64,000 bases of DNA from Oscillatoria sp. CS-180 (GTDB lineage Bacteria; Cyanobacteriota; Cyanobacteriia; Phormidesmidales; Phormidesmidaceae). Below the pieces are notes generated by a model, which worked only from the letters and a program-made list of their open reading frames with translations, was not told the origin of the DNA and ran no database searches. The position numbers and the translations under genes were made by a program. Positions 17,932-27,922 of this stretch are shown piece after piece. The stretch covers positions 1 to 64,000 of the forward strand of contig NZ_JAQMUB010000003.1 of assembly GCF_028330965.1 (NCBI RefSeq), read 5' to 3'. Position 1 is the first letter of the stretch, and each line of letters opens with the position of its first letter.

Positions 17932-18546
17932 ATGTCCTACAGCAAATTTACTCTCAGCACAGTCACATCTCAATTTGACCTCGTCACTGATGAGACCCAG
18001 GACATATTTGCAAAGATACAGCCGGTAGAGCCTAGCAACCTACTGACAGCGGTCCTTAACGAACAACTACCATTGGCAAGTGCCATCAATACCGAGAAGG
18101 CTCGCTCCGAACTCATAATTATGCCTTTGTTAATAGAGGTGAGGCGACGATTGCAAAATCAAATTGCTATTTTCTCCGGCACATCTTTTGAAGTGGATCC
18201 TGCTCAAGGGTTAGAGGGGCGTTGCGATTTTATGCTGAGTCGATCGCCAGAGCAGTACTATATTGCGGCCCCAATTCTTACAATTATTGAAGCCAAAAAC
18301 GAGAATATTCCTAGTGGGTTAGGGCAATGTATTGCCACTATGCTGGCAGCCCGACTGTTTAATGAACGAGCAGGCAAAGCTATAGACACTATCTATGGAG
18401 CTGTTACCACCGGCAGCGATTGGAAGTTTTTGAAATTGTCCGGTGACACAGCTTTTATTGATATCAATAACTACTTCATTAAGGAGGTTGATAAAATTTT
18501 GGGGATTTTAGTATCAACCCTTCAGCTTGACACTGCATTAGCCTAG
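17932..18546 (+). CDS. PD-(D/E)XK nuclease-fold protein, function unknown
   Basis: 204 aa starting at the ATG at 17932. The pattern EGRCDFML (Asp99), about 20 residues, then TIIEAKNENI (Glu120-Ala-Lys122) is the D-x20-ExK signature of the PD-(D/E)XK nuclease superfamily, and an upstream helix carries Glu60. The GLGQCIATMLAARLFN helix after the motif fits the same core. There is no DNA-binding or methyltransferase partner, so restriction activity is not implied. Such solo proteins recur in cyanobacteria, often in several copies per genome; their role is unknown. Confidence 0.7.
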   Translation: MSYSKFTLSTVTSQFDLVTDETQDIFAKIQPVEPSNLLTAVLNEQLPLASAINTEKARSELIIMPLLIEVRRRLQNQIAIFSGTSFEVDPAQGLEGRCDFMLSRSPEQYYIAAPILTIIEAKNENIPSGLGQCIATMLAARLFNERAGKAIDTIYGAVTTGSDWKFLKLSGDTAFIDINNYFIKEVDKILGILVSTLQLDTALA

Positions 18547-18622
18547 ACAACTCAGGCCGCCTATCAGAAACGGGGCGTATGCCATACGCCCCACAGAATA
18601 TCGCCAAAGCTTTAAGTCGCTT

Positions 18623-20497
18623 TTAGGCCGCTAGCATATCCTCTTCGGGAAGATGCACTTTAGATAGCCAGTTCTTCAGGTTCTGACCTTCGATCACCTC
18701 ATTGTCGAGCAGCTGCTCAGTGATCTTTTCCATCAGGTCACGGTTAGCTTTCAGAATGCCTAGCGCTCGCTGGTGCCCTTCCTCAACAATTCCTTTGACC
18801 TCGCGGTCAATTTCCTTGGCTGTCTCGGCACTAACAATTCTCCGAGGATTCGGCATCATGCCGTTATCTAGGAAGTTATTTTGATTGCCACGGTCATACG
18901 CAAGCGGTCCTAACACCTTGCTCATGCCATAGGTCGTCACCATCTGCTCGGCTAAGTCGGTTGCTCTTTGCAGGTCATTAGCGGCACCTGTCGTGATGCT
19001 GCCAAAGACCGTTTCTTCAGCTGAGCGACCGCCTAATAGAGTGGCAATTTGCCCCTTTAGTTCTGCTTCATTCCGCAGAAAGCGATCTTCCGTCGGTAGC
19101 TGAAGCGTATAGCCCAAAGCAGCCATGCCTCGGGGAATGATAGAGATCTTGGCAACCTGATCGGTGCCAGGCATCACAGCCCCAACAATCGCATGCCCTA
19201 CCTCGTGGTAGGCAACAATCTTTTTCTCAGAATCATTGAGGACGCGGCTCTTTTTCTCTAATCCAGCTACAACCCGCTCGATCGCTTCTGAAAAGTCCGA
19301 TTGCTCAACGGCGTTATGGTTATTGCGAGCCGCCAATAGTGCAGCTTCGTTGACTAAATTGGCTAGGTCAGCACCGGCAAAGCCAGGTGTCCGAGTAGCG
19401 ATCGCCTTGAGATCAATCTCTGGCGACAGTTTCACATCCTGGGCATGAATGTTTAGGATTGCCTCGCGGCCTTTGAGGTCTGGACGATCAACCAGGACTT
19501 GTCGGTCGAAGCGACCAGGGCGCAATAAAGCCGGATCAAGGGTCTCGGGACGGTTGGTTGCTGCCAACACGATGACTGTCGTGTCTCCAGCACTGAAGCC
19601 ATCCAGCTCTGTTAATAGCTGGTTTAGCGTTTGCTCGCGCTCGTCATTGCCGCCGTAAAATCCGCCTGAACTCCGAGACTTGCCAATTGCGTCCAGCTCA
19701 TCGATAAACACGATACAGGGAGCCTGCTTCTTAGCCTGCTCAAACAAATCTCGTACCCGAGACGAGCCTACCCCGACAAATAGTTCTACGAACTCTGATC
19801 CCGAAATGCTGAAGAACGGCACACCTGCTTCCCCAGCGACTGCTTTTGCCAACAGTGTTTTGCCCGTTCCAGGGGGGCCTACTAGCAATACCCCTTTGGG
19901 AATCTTGGCACCGAGTTGGGTAAAGCGCTTGGGTGTCTTGAGGAAATCTACAATTTCGACTAGTTCGGCTTTGGCCTCTTCTACGCCCGCAACATCTTCA
20001 AAGGTAGTCTTGGTTGATTCGTCCTCTACGTAGGTCTTGGCTCGGCTTTTGCCAATAGAAAGGGCACCCTGAGCGCCACCACTCCGCGCTATGAAAAATC
20101 GCCAAACCGCTACAAAGATGAGAGGTGGGATGACCCAACTCAGTAAGCTAGTGAACCAACGATTTTGGGGTGGTGGCACGGCAGCGAATTCAACACCGTT
20201 GGCTTCCAGAACGCGAGGAAGCTGCAAGTCGAAAATAGGAGTCGTTTCATAGACCTGACCAGGTTCGCCGTCTTCTCCTTGTAGCTGATAGCGAATTGTT
20301 TCTTGCCCTACAGAAGCCCGAACAACCTCTTGGTCTTGTACTCGATGAATGAACATGCTGTAAGGTTCACGCGGTACAGACGGACCGAAAAGGCTGGGAA
20401 ACAGCAAATTAACAACCAAAAACCCTGTACTAATCAAAAACAGAAGATTGATGATTTGCCGTGACCGAGGGGGCTGAGGGTCTTTTTTGACAGGCAT
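18623..20497 (-). CDS. ftsH: ATP-dependent zinc metalloprotease FtsH
   Basis: 624 aa membrane-anchored AAA+ protease. Two N-terminal helices (about 14-32 and 108-128) flank a periplasmic/lumenal region; then come Walker A GPPGTGKT, Walker [12 protein letters not shown], the second region of homology ([20 protein letters not shown]) and zinc motif HEVGH. AAGGAG six bases before the ATG supports the start. It degrades unassembled or damaged membrane proteins as a hexamer. From memory, the [18 protein letters not shown] segment looks closer to the FtsH1/FtsH4-type cyanobacterial paralogues than to the FtsH2/FtsH3 photosystem II repair pair; this assignment is tentative. Confidence 0.96.
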   Translation of the reverse strand: MPVKKDPQPPRSRQIINLLFLISTGFLVVNLLFPSLFGPSVPREPYSMFIHRVQDQEVVRASVGQETIRYQLQGEDGEPGQVYETTPIFDLQLPRVLEANGVEFAAVPPPQNRWFTSLLSWVIPPLIFVAVWRFFIARSGGAQGALSIGKSRAKTYVEDESTKTTFEDVAGVEEAKAELVEIVDFLKTPKRFTQLGAKIPKGVLLVGPPGTGKTLLAKAVAGEAGVPFFSISGSEFVELFVGVGSSRVRDLFEQAKKQAPCIVFIDELDAIGKSRSSGGFYGGNDEREQTLNQLLTELDGFSAGDTTVIVLAATNRPETLDPALLRPGRFDRQVLVDRPDLKGREAILNIHAQDVKLSPEIDLKAIATRTPGFAGADLANLVNEAALLAARNNHNAVEQSDFSEAIERVVAGLEKKSRVLNDSEKKIVAYHEVGHAIVGAVMPGTDQVAKISIIPRGMAALGYTLQLPTEDRFLRNEAELKGQIATLLGGRSAEETVFGSITTGAANDLQRATDLAEQMVTTYGMSKVLGPLAYDRGNQNNFLDNGMMPNPRRIVSAETAKEIDREVKGIVEEGHQRALGILKANRDLMEKITEQLLDNEVIEGQNLKNWLSKVHLPEEDMLAA

Positions 20498-20748
20498 GTC
20501 ACACTCCTTGGCAGCAGAATTACGAAAACGAAAGGTGAACTATTCAGAGAGGAAAAGTCACATAGGACTCACACAAACGCGCTATTAGATACCTCCAGTT
20601 AATGCAAAATTAATGTCCACCACCTGTAGACACTCTGGGTAGCCTTGGGAGCATCGAGAGTTGGCATAGTTGATCTCAAAAGGCTGACATCGTTCCTACG
20701 CTGCTGTGGTTGAACACTGGTGTAGGCGGACAAGACGTCTGATGCGAT

Positions 20749-22497
20749 ATGCTCCTAGCTACGTTGTTCTCTAAATACCCTTTCATCTTGCCAATGGGAA
20801 AACCCCCCTCTCAGGGCAGAAACCGCCCTACTTCAGTCGCAAAATCCGAAAGTCGTCGTTTATTTCGCTCCGGTTTAGGAACAATTTCAGGAAGCTTAAA
20901 TCGCTGGCGATTCTGGCGATCGCCCTGGGGATGGGTGCTGATAGGGGGGGTATTGATGGGTCTCACGCCGGCCCCAACCAACCTCTGGCCGCTGGCGTGG
21001 ATTGCGCTGGTCCCCTTGTGGCGTGCGGTTGTAGATCCACTACAGCCGCGTTCGGGCTGGACACGGTTTCAATTAGGAGCCTTGTGGAGTGGTATCTACC
21101 ATGGCATCGTGCTGTCCTGGATCACACATCTACATCCGCTGACATGGATGGGCGTGCCGTGGCTAGCGAGCATTGCGATCGCCTTGTTTGCTTGGGGATT
21201 TATCACTGGGTTAGGGACAGTCACTTTTGGTTTGTGGGCTGTCCTGATAGGGTGGCTCAGCGATCGCAGGGCACTAGGCGTAGCAGGACGCCTCTTAGTG
21301 GGAACAGCACTCTGGTGTTTCCTGGAGACCGTCTTGAGCTGGGGACCTCTGGCATGGCCGTTTTTGGCGTTTACCCAGAGTCCCCACAATCTTGGCGTCT
21401 TACATTTGGGGCAGCTAGCTGGTCCCATGACAGTCACAGCAGCTATTGTGGCTGTCAATGGTGCTTGGGCAGAAGCGAGCTTAGGCTACGCAAGATATCC
21501 GGCCCAAGGGTGGTCCTGGCGCTGGCAGCCCTTCCTGGGGGGGCTTGTTCTGTTAGTGGGTGTTCATGGACTGGGCGGCATTCTATACAGCCAACCGCTA
21601 GCTGAACCCGCTGCTGCCAGTTTGAAAATTGGTCTCATTCAGGGCAATGTTCCAACCCGTGTGAAGCTCACGCCAGCTGGGACTCGTCAGGCGATCGCGG
21701 CCTATACCGATGGATATAAAAATTTGGTTGCGCAGGGAGCAGATGCAGTTCTCACACCGGAGGGCGCGATTCCTGAAGTTTGGATACAAAACCGTCAAAT
21801 TCGGAGTCCAATCCGGCAGGCAGTGATTCAGGAAGGGGTAGTGCTATGGCTCGGTACGTTTCGCCCAGTTGCAGACCAGTTCTCTCGTGACCTACACCAA
21901 AGCCTAGTCAACTTAGACGTTCGGGGACAGGTCACTAGCCAGTACAACAAAGTCAAGCTAGTTCCTTTAGGGGAATACATTCCCCTGGAATCTCTTCTCG
22001 GGCGACTAATCTCCCGTCTGTCTCCTGTCAGCAGCAGTTTAAAACCAGGAAGGTTTGATCAGGTTTTTGAGACGCCCTTTGGACAAGCGGTGATTGGCAT
22101 CTGTTACGAATCTGCTTATAGCAACTTATTCCGCCTGCAAACTGCTCATGGAGGCGAGTGGATTATGACGGCTTCGAACAACGATCCCTACCCTCCTCGA
22201 ATGATGATGCAGCACCATGCTCAGGATGTAATGCGGGCTATCGAGAGCGATCGCTGGTCAGTCAGAGTAACCAACACAGGAATTTCTGGTTTGGTGTCCC
22301 CCCGTGGAGCGACTCTGTGGCTTTCTTCACCCAATCAGTACGGGACCTATTTAGCGCAGATTTATAAACGCCAAACGCAAACGCTATACGTTCGATGGGG
22401 CAACTGGCTCACCTATGGGTTACTGCTAGCCGGAGGAGTGACCAGTCTGAGTAGTGTCCGCAAAGAGGCTTCGGCAACTCAAATAAGCCTAAACTAA
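20749..22497 (+). CDS. lnt: apolipoprotein N-acyltransferase
   Basis: Up to 582 aa. Membrane-embedded nitrilase-fold enzyme that adds the third acyl chain to lipoproteins. About six hydrophobic helices occupy residues 65-270; the nitrilase domain follows with KIGLIQGNVPT, the catalytic Glu in LTPEGAIPE, the Lys in YNKVKLVPLGEY and the Cys in IGICYESAY, then NNDPYPPRMMMQHH. The first ATG (20749) has a weak ribosome-binding site; ATG at 20794 or a later start is possible because the first 55 residues are not family-like. Consistent with the probable lipoproteins in the window. Confidence 0.93.
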   Translation: MLLATLFSKYPFILPMGKPPSQGRNRPTSVAKSESRRLFRSGLGTISGSLNRWRFWRSPWGWVLIGGVLMGLTPAPTNLWPLAWIALVPLWRAVVDPLQPRSGWTRFQLGALWSGIYHGIVLSWITHLHPLTWMGVPWLASIAIALFAWGFITGLGTVTFGLWAVLIGWLSDRRALGVAGRLLVGTALWCFLETVLSWGPLAWPFLAFTQSPHNLGVLHLGQLAGPMTVTAAIVAVNGAWAEASLGYARYPAQGWSWRWQPFLGGLVLLVGVHGLGGILYSQPLAEPAAASLKIGLIQGNVPTRVKLTPAGTRQAIAAYTDGYKNLVAQGADAVLTPEGAIPEVWIQNRQIRSPIRQAVIQEGVVLWLGTFRPVADQFSRDLHQSLVNLDVRGQVTSQYNKVKLVPLGEYIPLESLLGRLISRLSPVSSSLKPGRFDQVFETPFGQAVIGICYESAYSNLFRLQTAHGGEWIMTASNNDPYPPRMMMQHHAQDVMRAIESDRWSVRVTNTGISGLVSPRGATLWLSSPNQYGTYLAQIYKRQTQTLYVRWGNWLTYGLLLAGGVTSLSSVRKEASATQISLN

Positions 22498-22675
22498 CTC
22501 TTCAGGTAGTTGGCAGCGATATCATGCCGCGACTATGATTGTTATCGGGATTATTTGTAGAAACTTTACGAAATCAAAACACTTCTGCAATATTTCTTGG
22601 AGTATTCACTGAATACTTGAATTCAGACTGTACTCAGGGTGTAAGTCAGTTGTTCTTAATCAAGATTTTGAGGAT

Positions 22676-22975
22676 ATGACCTCAGCGTATGCCCTCAAGG
22701 GTGATCACTTCATTCACTACCAATTGAAGCAAGAGGTAGGCTATATCAAGCTTCGACTATGGGAACCGCCAGGGTCTTCCAGTGGTCGACAGACCTCTAA
22801 TTTGCCGTATCTCTACGCTGCCAACCTCACTTTCGGCACACTGAGAGAAGCTGAAGCTTTTTTGCATGACCATCTGCTCACCAATGGAGCACTTGACGTA
22901 CCGGATACCAATTTTCCCCAAGAGGGGCAAATAGAAATCTTGCCTTACCCAACTTGGGGAATGTCATTGACTTGA
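22676..22975 (+). CDS. small hypothetical protein
   Basis: 99 aa, preceded by GAGG two bases from the ATG. Mixed alpha/beta composition, no membrane segment or signal. A segment LTFGTLREAEAFLHDHL suggests a helix packed on strands. Not recognised. It follows lnt on the same strand after 178 bases and ends just before the mraY 3' region. Confidence 0.55.
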   Translation: MTSAYALKGDHFIHYQLKQEVGYIKLRLWEPPGSSSGRQTSNLPYLYAANLTFGTLREAEAFLHDHLLTNGALDVPDTNFPQEGQIEILPYPTWGMSLT

Positions 22976-23059
22976 AGGCCGTCAACGTGGAATGTACCCT
23001 GCTTAAGCCATAGTGCTAAGCAAATATGGGCCTCGCCCTCTTATAGAGCTAGCCCATTA

Positions 23060-23151
23060 GGAGATTTCTGAAAATAAAATACCTGGCTGTGGTGTACTGT
23101 GCTGCGCTGGTGACACCCTACCAGCGATAAATTCTTTTCTAGAGGTCCCCT
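23060..23151 (-). ncRNA. putative structured 3'-UTR element, copy A (after mraY)
   Basis: A 92-base element beginning 2 bases past the mraY TAA, read in the same direction as mraY. It matches copy B (25460-25552) at about 78 of 93 positions by eye, with one indel; 13 of 14 substitutions are transitions. An internal hairpin CGCTGG-N10-CCAGCG (23105-23126) and a closing stem between the ends (GGGGA..CTC with GAAATCTCC) can form. Function unknown: terminator, mRNA stabiliser or dispersed element. Confidence 0.55.
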
Positions 23152-23153
23152 GA

Positions 23154-24254
23154 TTACAGTATGGAGATGGCGATCGCAGCCAATAGGGCGGTAATTCCGT
23201 AGAAAGCACCTACCACTTGCAGCTCTGACCATCCAGAAAGCTCAAAATGGTGATGCAGGGGAGCCATTCGGAAAAATCGCTTGCCAACACCGTCCGGTCC
23301 TTTCGTAACTTTGTAATAAGTCACCTGAATGATGACGGATAGGGTCTCAGCGAAAAAGAGCAGCGTCACAATCAGGAGGCCGAACAGGTTTCCACTCAAA
23401 ATGCCAACCGCAGCCAGCGCACCACCAAGCGCCAATGACCCAGTGTCTCCCATAAAGACCTTAGCGGGATTGCTGTTGTGGACCAAAAAGCCTAAACAGG
23501 CGCCACTCATAGCGCCGCAAAACACCATTAGCTCTGGATGAGTCGGGGCGATGAGTGCACCTAGTCCTAACAATGCGATCGCGGCTGTGCCACCAAGCAA
23601 CCCATCCAAGCCGTCCGTTAGATTAGTTGCATTGCTCTCCGCAACCAATACGAACCCTGCGAGGGGCCAAAACAGAATGCCTAAAGGCAGCATCAACCCA
23701 AAGGGCAGCGATAACTGAGTGACAGTCACTGGTTGAGTTAGCATCACCCACAGGCAAAAGGCGATCGCAAAACTAATTTGCAATACCAGCTTCATGCGAG
23801 GAGAGATGCCCTTGTTGGACTTACGACGTAGGACTTGCCAATCGTCCAACCAGCCAATAAAACCGTAGGCCAGCGTCAGAAAACTAGTCGCCATCACCAG
23901 CGGCGAAAAGCCAGAAAACGCGATGGCAAAAACGACCCCTAGAGGCACAAAGAAAACGCCGCCCATTGTTGGAGTGCCCGCTTTCTTGAGATGCGCTTTG
24001 GGGCCCTCCTCGCGAATGAATTGACCTGTTTTTAGCGCTCGCAAGATAGGCAAAGCAAGAAATCCGGCGATCGCTGTCATCCCCCAAACACAAACCAAGG
24101 GACTGGTGAGCGACTGTAGCTCTCCTAAACGACCCGCAACAGCATCCAAGACTATGCTGCCGAGTAACAAACTTGTGCTAACTAAAAGCAGTAACGCTCT
24201 GCCTGAGGGTGCAATTGACCTCAGGGGCTTATTCGACAAAAACTTGGCATCCAC
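23154..24254 (-). CDS. mraY: phospho-N-acetylmuramoyl-pentapeptide transferase (lipid I synthase)
   Basis: 366 aa. Transfers phospho-MurNAc-pentapeptide from UDP to undecaprenyl phosphate at the cytoplasmic membrane, the first membrane step of peptidoglycan synthesis. Ten hydrophobic helices; motifs KAGTPTMGG, GWLDDW (paired Asp), NLTDGLDGL (Asp), FMGDTGSLALGG and PLHHHFELSGW are all intact. The GTG at 24254 is chosen because AAGG stands five bases before it; the nearby ATG at 24250 is out of frame. It is not in a mur/fts cluster here but next to DUF3134, a common scattered arrangement in cyanobacteria. Confidence 0.97.
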   Translation of the reverse strand: MDAKFLSNKPLRSIAPSGRALLLLVSTSLLLGSIVLDAVAGRLGELQSLTSPLVCVWGMTAIAGFLALPILRALKTGQFIREEGPKAHLKKAGTPTMGGVFFVPLGVVFAIAFSGFSPLVMATSFLTLAYGFIGWLDDWQVLRRKSNKGISPRMKLVLQISFAIAFCLWVMLTQPVTVTQLSLPFGLMLPLGILFWPLAGFVLVAESNATNLTDGLDGLLGGTAAIALLGLGALIAPTHPELMVFCGAMSGACLGFLVHNSNPAKVFMGDTGSLALGGALAAVGILSGNLFGLLIVTLLFFAETLSVIIQVTYYKVTKGPDGVGKRFFRMAPLHHHFELSGWSELQVVGAFYGITALLAAIAISIL

Positions 24255-24354
24255 AACGACCTTAACTCCTCACACTGACCCTTACACCACACCACTAGGG
24301 TCTCTCAGATGCACCCTAAAGGTCTTTGACACATTTCACAAGTCCAGATGACTA

Positions 24355-24603
24355 CTAATCGTCATCATCGAGACTTAGATCGTCGTCGTCATCATCGTCA
24401 ACATCGAAACTCTTATCAGAGTCTCCCATCAGATCATCAATTTCTTCGCTTTCTTCCTCGGCGGTGACGGGGACAACAACTTCCCGTGCCTTCAGCCGAC
24501 CTGTGCCTTCTAGCCAGGTCAAAATAGAAGGCTCTTGTTGAGTCGGCAATACATCAGCCGTTTGGTTGCGAGGAATGATTCGGAGAGAAGGGTTATACGT
24601 CAT
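24355..24603 (-). CDS. DUF3134 family small protein
   Basis: 82 aa. The SILTWLEGTGRLKARE block is the hallmark of this small cyanobacterial family, preceded by an NPSLRIIPRNQ segment and followed by a strongly acidic tail ending in runs of Asp. Function unknown. Upstream of mraY in the same direction with a 100-base gap, so perhaps co-transcribed. Confidence 0.85.
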   Translation of the reverse strand: MTYNPSLRIIPRNQTADVLPTQQEPSILTWLEGTGRLKAREVVVPVTAEEESEEIDDLMGDSDKSFDVDDDDDDDLSLDDDD

Positions 24604-24864
24604 AAAGAACTCAATCTTAAAAAAGTTGGGATTTTACCGGATCGCTGTGACCAAGTCATTGGACAGATGCACGCCACAAGTCGTGACTGATATTCTATCT
24701 ATAACAAGATCTGCGTCGAGAGCATCCCTTTCGAGTTTACCACTGGGAGTTTTAACCGAGAAACTGAAAGTTGTCAATTAAAACTCACGTAAGCTTACAG
24801 TTATTCCGGTAACTGAAGACGAAATTTACAAATCCTTACTGGCAACCCTAGTTGGACAAGGCAG

Positions 24865-25461
24865 ATGTTGGGCAAAACCGAACTGTTAGAGGCGATCGCA
24901 TCCACCAATCGAGGGCTTTTGGCATCAGATACGGACCGCCAAGCGATCCAAAGTCTGATTGCTCGTTTAGAAGACCGCAGTCCCCATGTTCAGCCTCTGG
25001 AGGCGACTGAGCAGCTGAACGGCGTGTGGCGGCTACTTTATACCAATAGTCGTGACCTTTTGGGTATTGACAATATTCCCTTTTACAAGCTCGGGCAGAT
25101 CTATCAGTGCGTTTATTTGAACGAAGCCCGAATTTATAACGTAGCTGAAGTGGTTGGACTCCCTCAGCTTGAAGGTCTCGTTTCCGTAGCGGCTCGCTTT
25201 GAAGCCGTCTCTCAAAAGCGGGTAAATGTGGCCTTTGAAAGAGCGGTCTTAGGATTGCAGCGTTTGCTGGGATATCGGAATCCTGGATCTTTTATTCAAA
25301 CACTACAGCTTCAAGGAAAGCTGCCGTTTTGGCAGGGGATTGATTTTCAAATCAATAGCGATCGTCAGTCCGGTTGGCTGGAGATCACCTATTTAGATGA
25401 TGATCTCCGTATTGGTCGCGGTAATCAGGGCAGTCTGTTTGTCTTACGCAAAGTGCCTTAG
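24865..25461 (+). CDS. PAP/fibrillin family protein (plastid lipid-associated protein homologue)
   Basis: 198 aa. The pattern KTELLEAIASTNRGL near the N-terminus, LNGVWRLLYTNSRDLL at about 52-67, and the C-terminal GWLEITYLDDDLRIGRGNQGSLFVL are diagnostic of the PAP/fibrillin family, a lipocalin-like fold that binds hydrophobic molecules at thylakoids or plastoglobule-like bodies in phototrophs. Supports the cyanobacterial assignment. Its TAG stop overlaps the first two bases of repeat copy B. Confidence 0.93.
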   Translation: MLGKTELLEAIASTNRGLLASDTDRQAIQSLIARLEDRSPHVQPLEATEQLNGVWRLLYTNSRDLLGIDNIPFYKLGQIYQCVYLNEARIYNVAEVVGLPQLEGLVSVAARFEAVSQKRVNVAFERAVLGLQRLLGYRNPGSFIQTLQLQGKLPFWQGIDFQINSDRQSGWLEITYLDDDLRIGRGNQGSLFVLRKVP

Positions 25462-25552
25462 GGGATCTCCAGAAAAGAATTTACCGCTGGTAGGGTGTCA
25501 TTAGCGCAGCGTCATGCACCACGGTCGGATATTTCTATTTTCAGAAATCTCC
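25460..25552 (+). ncRNA. putative structured 3'-UTR element, copy B (after PAP/fibrillin gene)
   Basis: A 93-base element starting inside the stop codon of the PAP gene, in that gene's sense orientation, homologous to copy A. The internal hairpin reads CGCTGG-N10-TTAGCG (25485-25506): the CC of copy A is TT here, which still pairs with GG as G-U. It ends in TTTTCAGAAATCTCC, which can pair with the 5' end. It lies between convergent genes, 16 bases before the GH57 stop. Confidence 0.55.
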
Positions 25553-25567
25553 TTAGCGTTCTGATGG

Positions 25568-27157
25568 TCAGAGAGTGCGATAGACCCGATAGTTGATGTT
25601 GGGGAAGATATTATCGATCGCCTCAACTTTGGCGAGCCAACCCGAATCGATTTTTTCCTGGTTGAGGTCTTCCCAGAGTTTGGTAAAGCGAGCTAGGTGA
25701 GACCGAGTTCGTCGTACAGCATAAGGCACCATCGTTCCCGTTCGCATAATAAACGCCCAGTCAGACGACTGAGCCAAAAGGAGTTCTCGGGCAGCCTGAT
25801 TTAACGCTCGCCATTCCAGTTCGTCAGCAGGTTCTTGTTTGGCCAAGTCGATCATTCGCTCAGCTGCTTTATGGAGGTGGGGATAGATCCAAGCGTTCGT
25901 ATCGTTGAGCCAATATTCATGAAAACCTTTATAGCCCCAGCTGGATTGAGAGGGACGCGCGACCTGCTGAGTTGGATTCTCAAGTAGATAGTCGGCTAAG
26001 TGCGTCATGTTATAAGTTCCTTGGTCAAACCAGGTCTTACGGAAGAGATAGTCTAGGAACCAAGGACCCTCGTACCACCAGTGACCAAACAGTTCCGCAT
26101 CATAGGGAGACACGATGATGGGTGGACGGTGCATGATGTCATGTAGATGTTCAACTTGCCGTTCTCGATTGAACATGAAGTTGGACGCATGCTCTGCTGC
26201 TTTTTCTCTAGCCCAATAGGGGTCGTACCATTCTTTATCCGATAGTCCGAGTCCCTTACCTGTGATCTTGTGATACTTGATGCCCACATTTTTTCGTTGA
26301 CCGTTTGGCATCACATAGGGCTTGATGTATTCATATTCAGCATCCCACCCTAGATCACGATAGAACTCTCGATATTCGGATGCGCCAGGATAGCCCACTT
26401 GAGAAGACCAGACCTGCTGAGATGATTCATGATCCCGACCGAATGCCGCAACCCCTGTCTCCGTATAAATAGGAGAATAGGAACCAAATCGAGGCCGAGG
26501 CCGAGCATAGAGAATACCGTGCCCATCCGTCAGAAAATAGCGCAACCCTGCATCTGCCAGCATTCGCTCAACCCCTTCGTAGTAGGCGCATTCCGGCAGC
26601 CAGATGCCATTAGGGGGGCGATCGAAATGTTCGGTGTAGCTTTCAACCGCAACTTGAATTTGGGCCCAGACCGCCTCTGGATACATCTTCATAAGCGGCA
26701 AATAGCCGTGAGTTGCACCGCAGGTAATGATTTCTAAGTTGTTACTGTCTTGAAATTGCTTGAATGCCTTGACTAGGTCGCGATCGTACTTTTCCCAGAT
26801 GCGTCGAACATGATTGAACTCTTTGGCGTAGTGTTCGGCCAGATATTGTAAGTGACCATTGTGAACGTTGCGGTCAACCTCAAGCTCAATTAGTTCCTCT
26901 AGTTTAGTGAGGTGCTCGTCATATCGCTCCTGTAGAAGCGGATCCCGCAGCATCGCTACCAAAGGCGGCGTCATGCTCATGGTCAGCTTGAAGTCAACGC
27001 CGTCTTGCTTGAGTCCTTCAAACATCGTGATCAGCGGGACGTAAGTCTCGGTAATCGCCTCAAAGAGCCACTCTTCCTCAAGTACGAAGTCGCTTTCTGG
27101 GTGTCGAACGAAAGGAAGGTGTGCATGTAAAACGAGGGCGAGATATCCGATACTCAT
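25568..27157 (-). CDS. GH57 1,4-alpha-glucan branching enzyme
   Basis: 529 aa. Begins with GYLALVLHAHLPFVRHPE, the canonical GH57 N-terminus. Nucleophile Glu in GIWLPECAYYEG and acid Asp in IVSPYDAELFGHWW, plus the C-terminal helical DUF1957-type region ending in WGYKGFHEYWLND and beyond, fit GH57 branching enzymes of this length in cyanobacteria. It creates alpha-1,6 branches in glycogen in the cytosol. A GH13-type branching enzyme may also exist elsewhere. Convergent with the PAP gene. Confidence 0.9.
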   Translation of the reverse strand: MSIGYLALVLHAHLPFVRHPESDFVLEEEWLFEAITETYVPLITMFEGLKQDGVDFKLTMSMTPPLVAMLRDPLLQERYDEHLTKLEELIELEVDRNVHNGHLQYLAEHYAKEFNHVRRIWEKYDRDLVKAFKQFQDSNNLEIITCGATHGYLPLMKMYPEAVWAQIQVAVESYTEHFDRPPNGIWLPECAYYEGVERMLADAGLRYFLTDGHGILYARPRPRFGSYSPIYTETGVAAFGRDHESSQQVWSSQVGYPGASEYREFYRDLGWDAEYEYIKPYVMPNGQRKNVGIKYHKITGKGLGLSDKEWYDPYWAREKAAEHASNFMFNRERQVEHLHDIMHRPPIIVSPYDAELFGHWWYEGPWFLDYLFRKTWFDQGTYNMTHLADYLLENPTQQVARPSQSSWGYKGFHEYWLNDTNAWIYPHLHKAAERMIDLAKQEPADELEWRALNQAARELLLAQSSDWAFIMRTGTMVPYAVRRTRSHLARFTKLWEDLNQEKIDSGWLAKVEAIDNIFPNINYRVYRTL

Positions 27158-27922
27158 GACGGTTGCGTCTCTCTAACTGGACGTGTGGAGCAATATAAAC
27201 GTTGAAGCTACTTCAGCTTTGGACAAATTGTAAAGCAAAGCTAAACCATCTACTGGTTTCTTGGACAACCGAAGTTGAATCTTGATGGAACGCGATCGCT
27301 ATGCTGCGTCAAAGTAAGCCGCAGTGCCACGTTCACAAAAAGTAGAAAATCACGCTGCGTGGTCGCAAACTGTAGCAAAAAATAACATCAAGCTGAGCAG
27401 GCTATCAGACCGCATTCTCTGAAAAATCCTTGGCAATACTGCTAGCATTTTTGTAGTGAGTTTTTACAAAAGCCACTCTGTGACGAACAGTTTTTTGTGC
27501 GTGGCCCTCAGTTTTTGTGTTTTGCAAAAATCCCTCTCAAACTGTTCAGCATAGTGGTCTGTTCGTGTTTGCTGGACATCCCCAATTGCAGCAGCGGTAA
27601 CAAAATTCTGTTTCAATTACGTTGAACTCTATCTTGAGTAGTCCATATTTGTATGCTTTAAGAAGAGTCGCAGAGAGTATTTCAAGTAAAATAAGAAATC
27701 GTATCTGAATTCTCATTTCAGGGGCGATGCTTAATCCGAGTATTTTTTGTTGTATCGTCTACCTTTTGTAATAGAGCAAACAATTACTAAATCTTTCATA
27801 AGGATCTGTTTAGCTATTAGTAGTTTGATAATGATAGTAGTGCGAGTGCTATAAGTTAATCTGGTAATACAGGCGTTTGTGAGCGAATCAACGTAGACCC
27901 TTAAAAATTCAATTAAAGGAGT
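27158..27922. other. 765-base intergenic region
   Basis: Lies between the divergent GH57 and GGDEF genes; AT-rich toward the right. One hairpin, TTTTGTA-N9-TACAAAA, near 27450-27472. No believable gene: the long minus-strand frame entering from the right is antisense to the GGDEF gene. Likely contains both promoters, which I could not pin down. Confidence 0.4.

Noticed and set aside
23060-25552. The two ~92-nt elements as terminal inverted repeats of a transposon
   Set aside because: The DNA between them holds mraY, DUF3134 and PAP, all core genes, and no transposase; each copy is aligned to the stop codon of its neighbour.
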